From assembly GCA_021840785.1 (NCBI GenBank), contig JAKBXD010000103.1, positions 1 to 6,614 of the forward strand: a stretch of 6,614 nt of DNA, in the 5' to 3' direction. A model generated the notes under the pieces. It was given only the letters and a program-made list of their open reading frames with translations. It did no database searches and had not been told where the DNA came from. Source of the stretch: Pseudomonadota bacterium. Its GTDB lineage: Bacteria; Pseudomonadota; Gammaproteobacteria; Acidithiobacillales; Acidithiobacillaceae. A program made the position numbers and the translations under genes. Shown in pieces: positions 5,146 to 6,614 of this stretch (its first letter is position 1; each line of letters opens with the position of its first letter).

Positions 5146-6402
5146 CCCCCCATGCGTCACCACCGCGCCCATCTTGAAGATCGGCAGGTACATGGCGACG
5201 ACCAGGGTGCCGACGATGATGCCGAGCACCACCATGATCATGGGCTCCATGAGGGTGGAGAGGCGACTGACCGCTTCTTCGACCTCATTCTCGTAAAAGT
5301 CGGCGACTTTGCCGGACATGACCTCAATGGCGCCGGTTTCCTCACCGATGGCGAGCATCTGGGTGGCCATGATGGGAAAGACGCCGTCGGCTTTCAGTTG
5401 GGTGGTGATGCGCCCGCCGGTGGCGACGTCGTCACGGGCAGCCAGGACGCTGCGTTCGATGATGACGTTACCGGACACTTTGGAAAGTGTTCCCAGGGCT
5501 TCCATGATGGGCACGCCTGCCCCCTGCATGGTGGACAGGGTGCGCATGAAGCGCGCCACGGCACCCTTCAGCAGGATATCGCCGAGCACCGGGATTTTCA
5601 GGGAGAAGCGGTCTATGACGGTTTTGAAGGACAGGTTGCGCTTGTAGGCGTAGATAAAGAGCCATACCGAGGCGATGGGTACGAGCACCACGATGTACCA
5701 GTGACTTTTCATCCAGTCGGAGATGTTGATGACGACCTGCGTCAGCAGCGGCAGGGTGGCACCGAAACTGCTGAAGAGCTGTGAGAATACCGGGATGACG
5801 AAAATCATCAGGATCACCACGACCACGACCATGACGGTGATGATGGCGGCCGGGTAGAACATGGCCGACTTGACCTTTTTGTTCAGCGCCAGGGTCTTTT
5901 CGCGATATTCGGCCAGGCGCAGGAGGATGGTGTCGAGGATGCCCCCCTGCTCACCGGCGGCGACCAGGGACACGAAAAGGCGGTCGAAATATTTGGGGAA
6001 GTGGGCCATGGCCTGCGACAGGGATTCACCTTCTTTCAGGTGCTTGAGAATCCCCTTGAGCAGTTTTTTCATGCCCGCGCCGGAGGTGGCGGATACCAGC
6101 AGTTCGAAAGACTGCACGATGGGCACACCGGCGTTGATCATGGTGGAGAGCTGGCGGACCATCACCACCAGTTGCGCTTCCTTGACCCCCTTTTCACCGA
6201 AGAGAGGCTGCGGCGCTTTGCGCACCACCGTCGGCATCAGTCCCATGCGGCGCAGGTTGGAGCGCACGGCGTTGGCGGAGACGGCGTTCATCTCGCCCTT
6301 TTTCTTTTCGCTCCCGCCGGGCGCGGTCGCCTCCCACGTAAAGTCGTAGGTCTTTGCCTCGCGGAGTGCGGATTTCTTGTCTTTACTCAGGACCGATGCC
6401 AT
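5143..6402 (-). CDS. pilC: Type IV pilus inner-membrane platform protein PilC (GspF family)
   Basis: A 419-residue polytopic protein of normal PilC length. It contains two copies of the T2SSF domain: QLSTMINAGVPIVQSFELL (84-102) with VAAGEQGGILDTIL (147-160), and TLSTMQGAGVPIMEALGTL (288-306) with LAIGEETGAIEVM (350-362). Membrane segments lie at about 183-204, 235-253 and 386-406. The GATLPLLTQ stretch (214-222) and the end EPMIMVVLGIIVGTLVVAMY (386-405) then LPIFKM (406-411) are classic for the family. PilC connects the cytoplasmic assembly ATPase to pilins in the inner membrane. ATG at 6402 has a strong GGGAGGG site. It leads the cluster of four pilin-like genes; no pilB or pilD is adjacent. 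The call is firm at family level. Length and motifs favour PilC, but the downstream gene order resembles gspF. Confidence 0.93.
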   Translation of the reverse strand: MASVLSKDKKSALREAKTYDFTWEATAPGGSEKKKGEMNAVSANAVRSNLRRMGLMPTVVRKAPQPLFGEKGVKEAQLVVMVRQLSTMINAGVPIVQSFELLVSATSGAGMKKLLKGILKHLKEGESLSQAMAHFPKYFDRLFVSLVAAGEQGGILDTILLRLAEYREKTLALNKKVKSAMFYPAAIITVMVVVVVILMIFVIPVFSQLFSSFGATLPLLTQVVINISDWMKSHWYIVVLVPIASVWLFIYAYKRNLSFKTVIDRFSLKIPVLGDILLKGAVARFMRTLSTMQGAGVPIMEALGTLSKVSGNVIIERSVLAARDDVATGGRITTQLKADGVFPIMATQMLAIGEETGAIEVMSGKVADFYENEVEEAVSRLSTLMEPMIMVVLGIIVGTLVVAMYLPIFKMGAVVTHGG

Positions 6403-6466
6403 ATTGCCCTCCCAGTGCTGTCCAGCTAATTAGTGTAAACTTTCAAAGATGCAAGGTGTCGATGGC
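6403..6466 (-). promoter_or_regulatory. pilC upstream region (promoter not clear)
   Basis: These 64 bases separate the upstream gene's TAG from the pilC start. They are AT-richer than the neighbours and contain the palindrome CTAATTAG (6426-6433) and a weak -10-like TACACT just upstream of it on the minus strand. No convincing -35 and no GG-N10-GC sigma-54 element is visible. It may carry a weak promoter, or pilC may be read through from upstream. Confidence 0.2.
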
Positions 6467-6614
6467 CTACTGTTCACTTTTTGGGTTGGCGAGGCGCGCC
6501 TTCAGGGCGGTCAGAGCACGATCATGGTACTCTTTGACGGTATTTCTATGTATTTTCAGCATGTCCGCACATTCTACCCGGCTGACGGGAGGGCTCCCAT
6601 CCAGGCCGTAAAGA
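6467..6614 (-). CDS. C-terminus of a sigma-70 region-4-like helix-turn-helix protein (cut by window edge)
   Basis: The last 48 residues of a minus-strand gene ending at TAG 6469-6467 are visible. They read LYGLDGSPPVSRVECADML, then KIHRNTVKEYHDRALTALK and a short basic tail. The pattern (two helices around K-I-H-R-N-T-V, followed by R-A-L-x-x-L) matches sigma-70 region 4 and related DNA-binding regulators such as phage-like or small sigma factors. A plain transcription activator with the same fold is possible. It lies 64 bases upstream of pilC in the same direction, so it may share a transcript or regulate the filament cluster. Most of the gene lies outside the window, so the class cannot be fixed. 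Confidence 0.6.
   Translation of the reverse strand, partial: LYGLDGSPPVSRVECADMLKIHRNTVKEYHDRALTALKARLANPKSEQ

Noticed and set aside
5083..5784. 233-codon plus-strand ORF opposite pilC
   Set aside because: It is antisense to a gene with firm PilC motifs; its His/Asp/Gly-rich product is what reversed GC-rich codons give. The same applies to the plus-strand ORFs at 5861-6349 and 6001-6429.

Overview
The window is chromosomal DNA from a Gram-negative bacterium. Its core is a minus-strand gene cluster for a type IV filament: a type IV pilus, or the related type II secretion pseudopilus. The extracellular parts of the pilins are almost free of charged residues and the conserved flanking genes are GC-rich. 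Together these suggest an acidophilic proteobacterium of the Acidithiobacillus kind. That is an inference from composition and family resemblance; no rRNA or other marker gene is present.

Left end (1-1362): the 5' end of a minus-strand NAD(P)-binding epimerase/reductase diverges from a plus-strand DUF423 membrane protein across a 126-base intergenic region. The DUF423 gene overlaps a conserved-looking but unrecognised 135-residue protein. A 215-base stretch follows that holds only a 34-codon ORF, a nested inverted repeat, and what looks like the C-terminal tail of a decayed antitoxin. That tail ends three bases before a Fic-fold Doc toxin gene (1363-1752), so the toxin appears to lack an intact antitoxin. 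Doc converges on the filament cluster with only 28 bases between stop codons and no visible terminator.

Filament cluster (6402 down to 1781, minus strand): pilC/gspF inner-membrane platform; a type IV pilin with a 7-residue leader; then three minor pilins resembling PilV/GspI, PilW/GspJ and PilX/GspK. The pilin-to-PilV, PilV-to-PilW and PilW-to-PilX junctions overlap by 35, 4 and 19 bases, so the genes are probably co-transcribed and translationally coupled. The order F, pilin, I, J, K matches the order in T2SS operons. No assembly ATPase, secretin, prepilin peptidase or PilY1 gene lies in the window, so those parts must be encoded elsewhere. PilC would organise assembly in the inner membrane, the first pilin could be a major or minor subunit, and the last three would form the tip complex, with the 518-residue PilX-like protein as the large distal subunit.

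Right end (6467-6614): the C-terminus of a minus-strand protein with a sigma-70 region-4-like helix-turn-helix, 64 bases upstream of pilC.

Most notable: long ectodomain stretches in the minor pilins with no K, R, D, E or H; a Met/Cys-rich segment in the PilV-like protein, with related N-M-M/F...C motifs in the other two; a fall in GC along the cluster; the apparently orphaned Doc toxin; and two compound inverted repeats in non-coding DNA.
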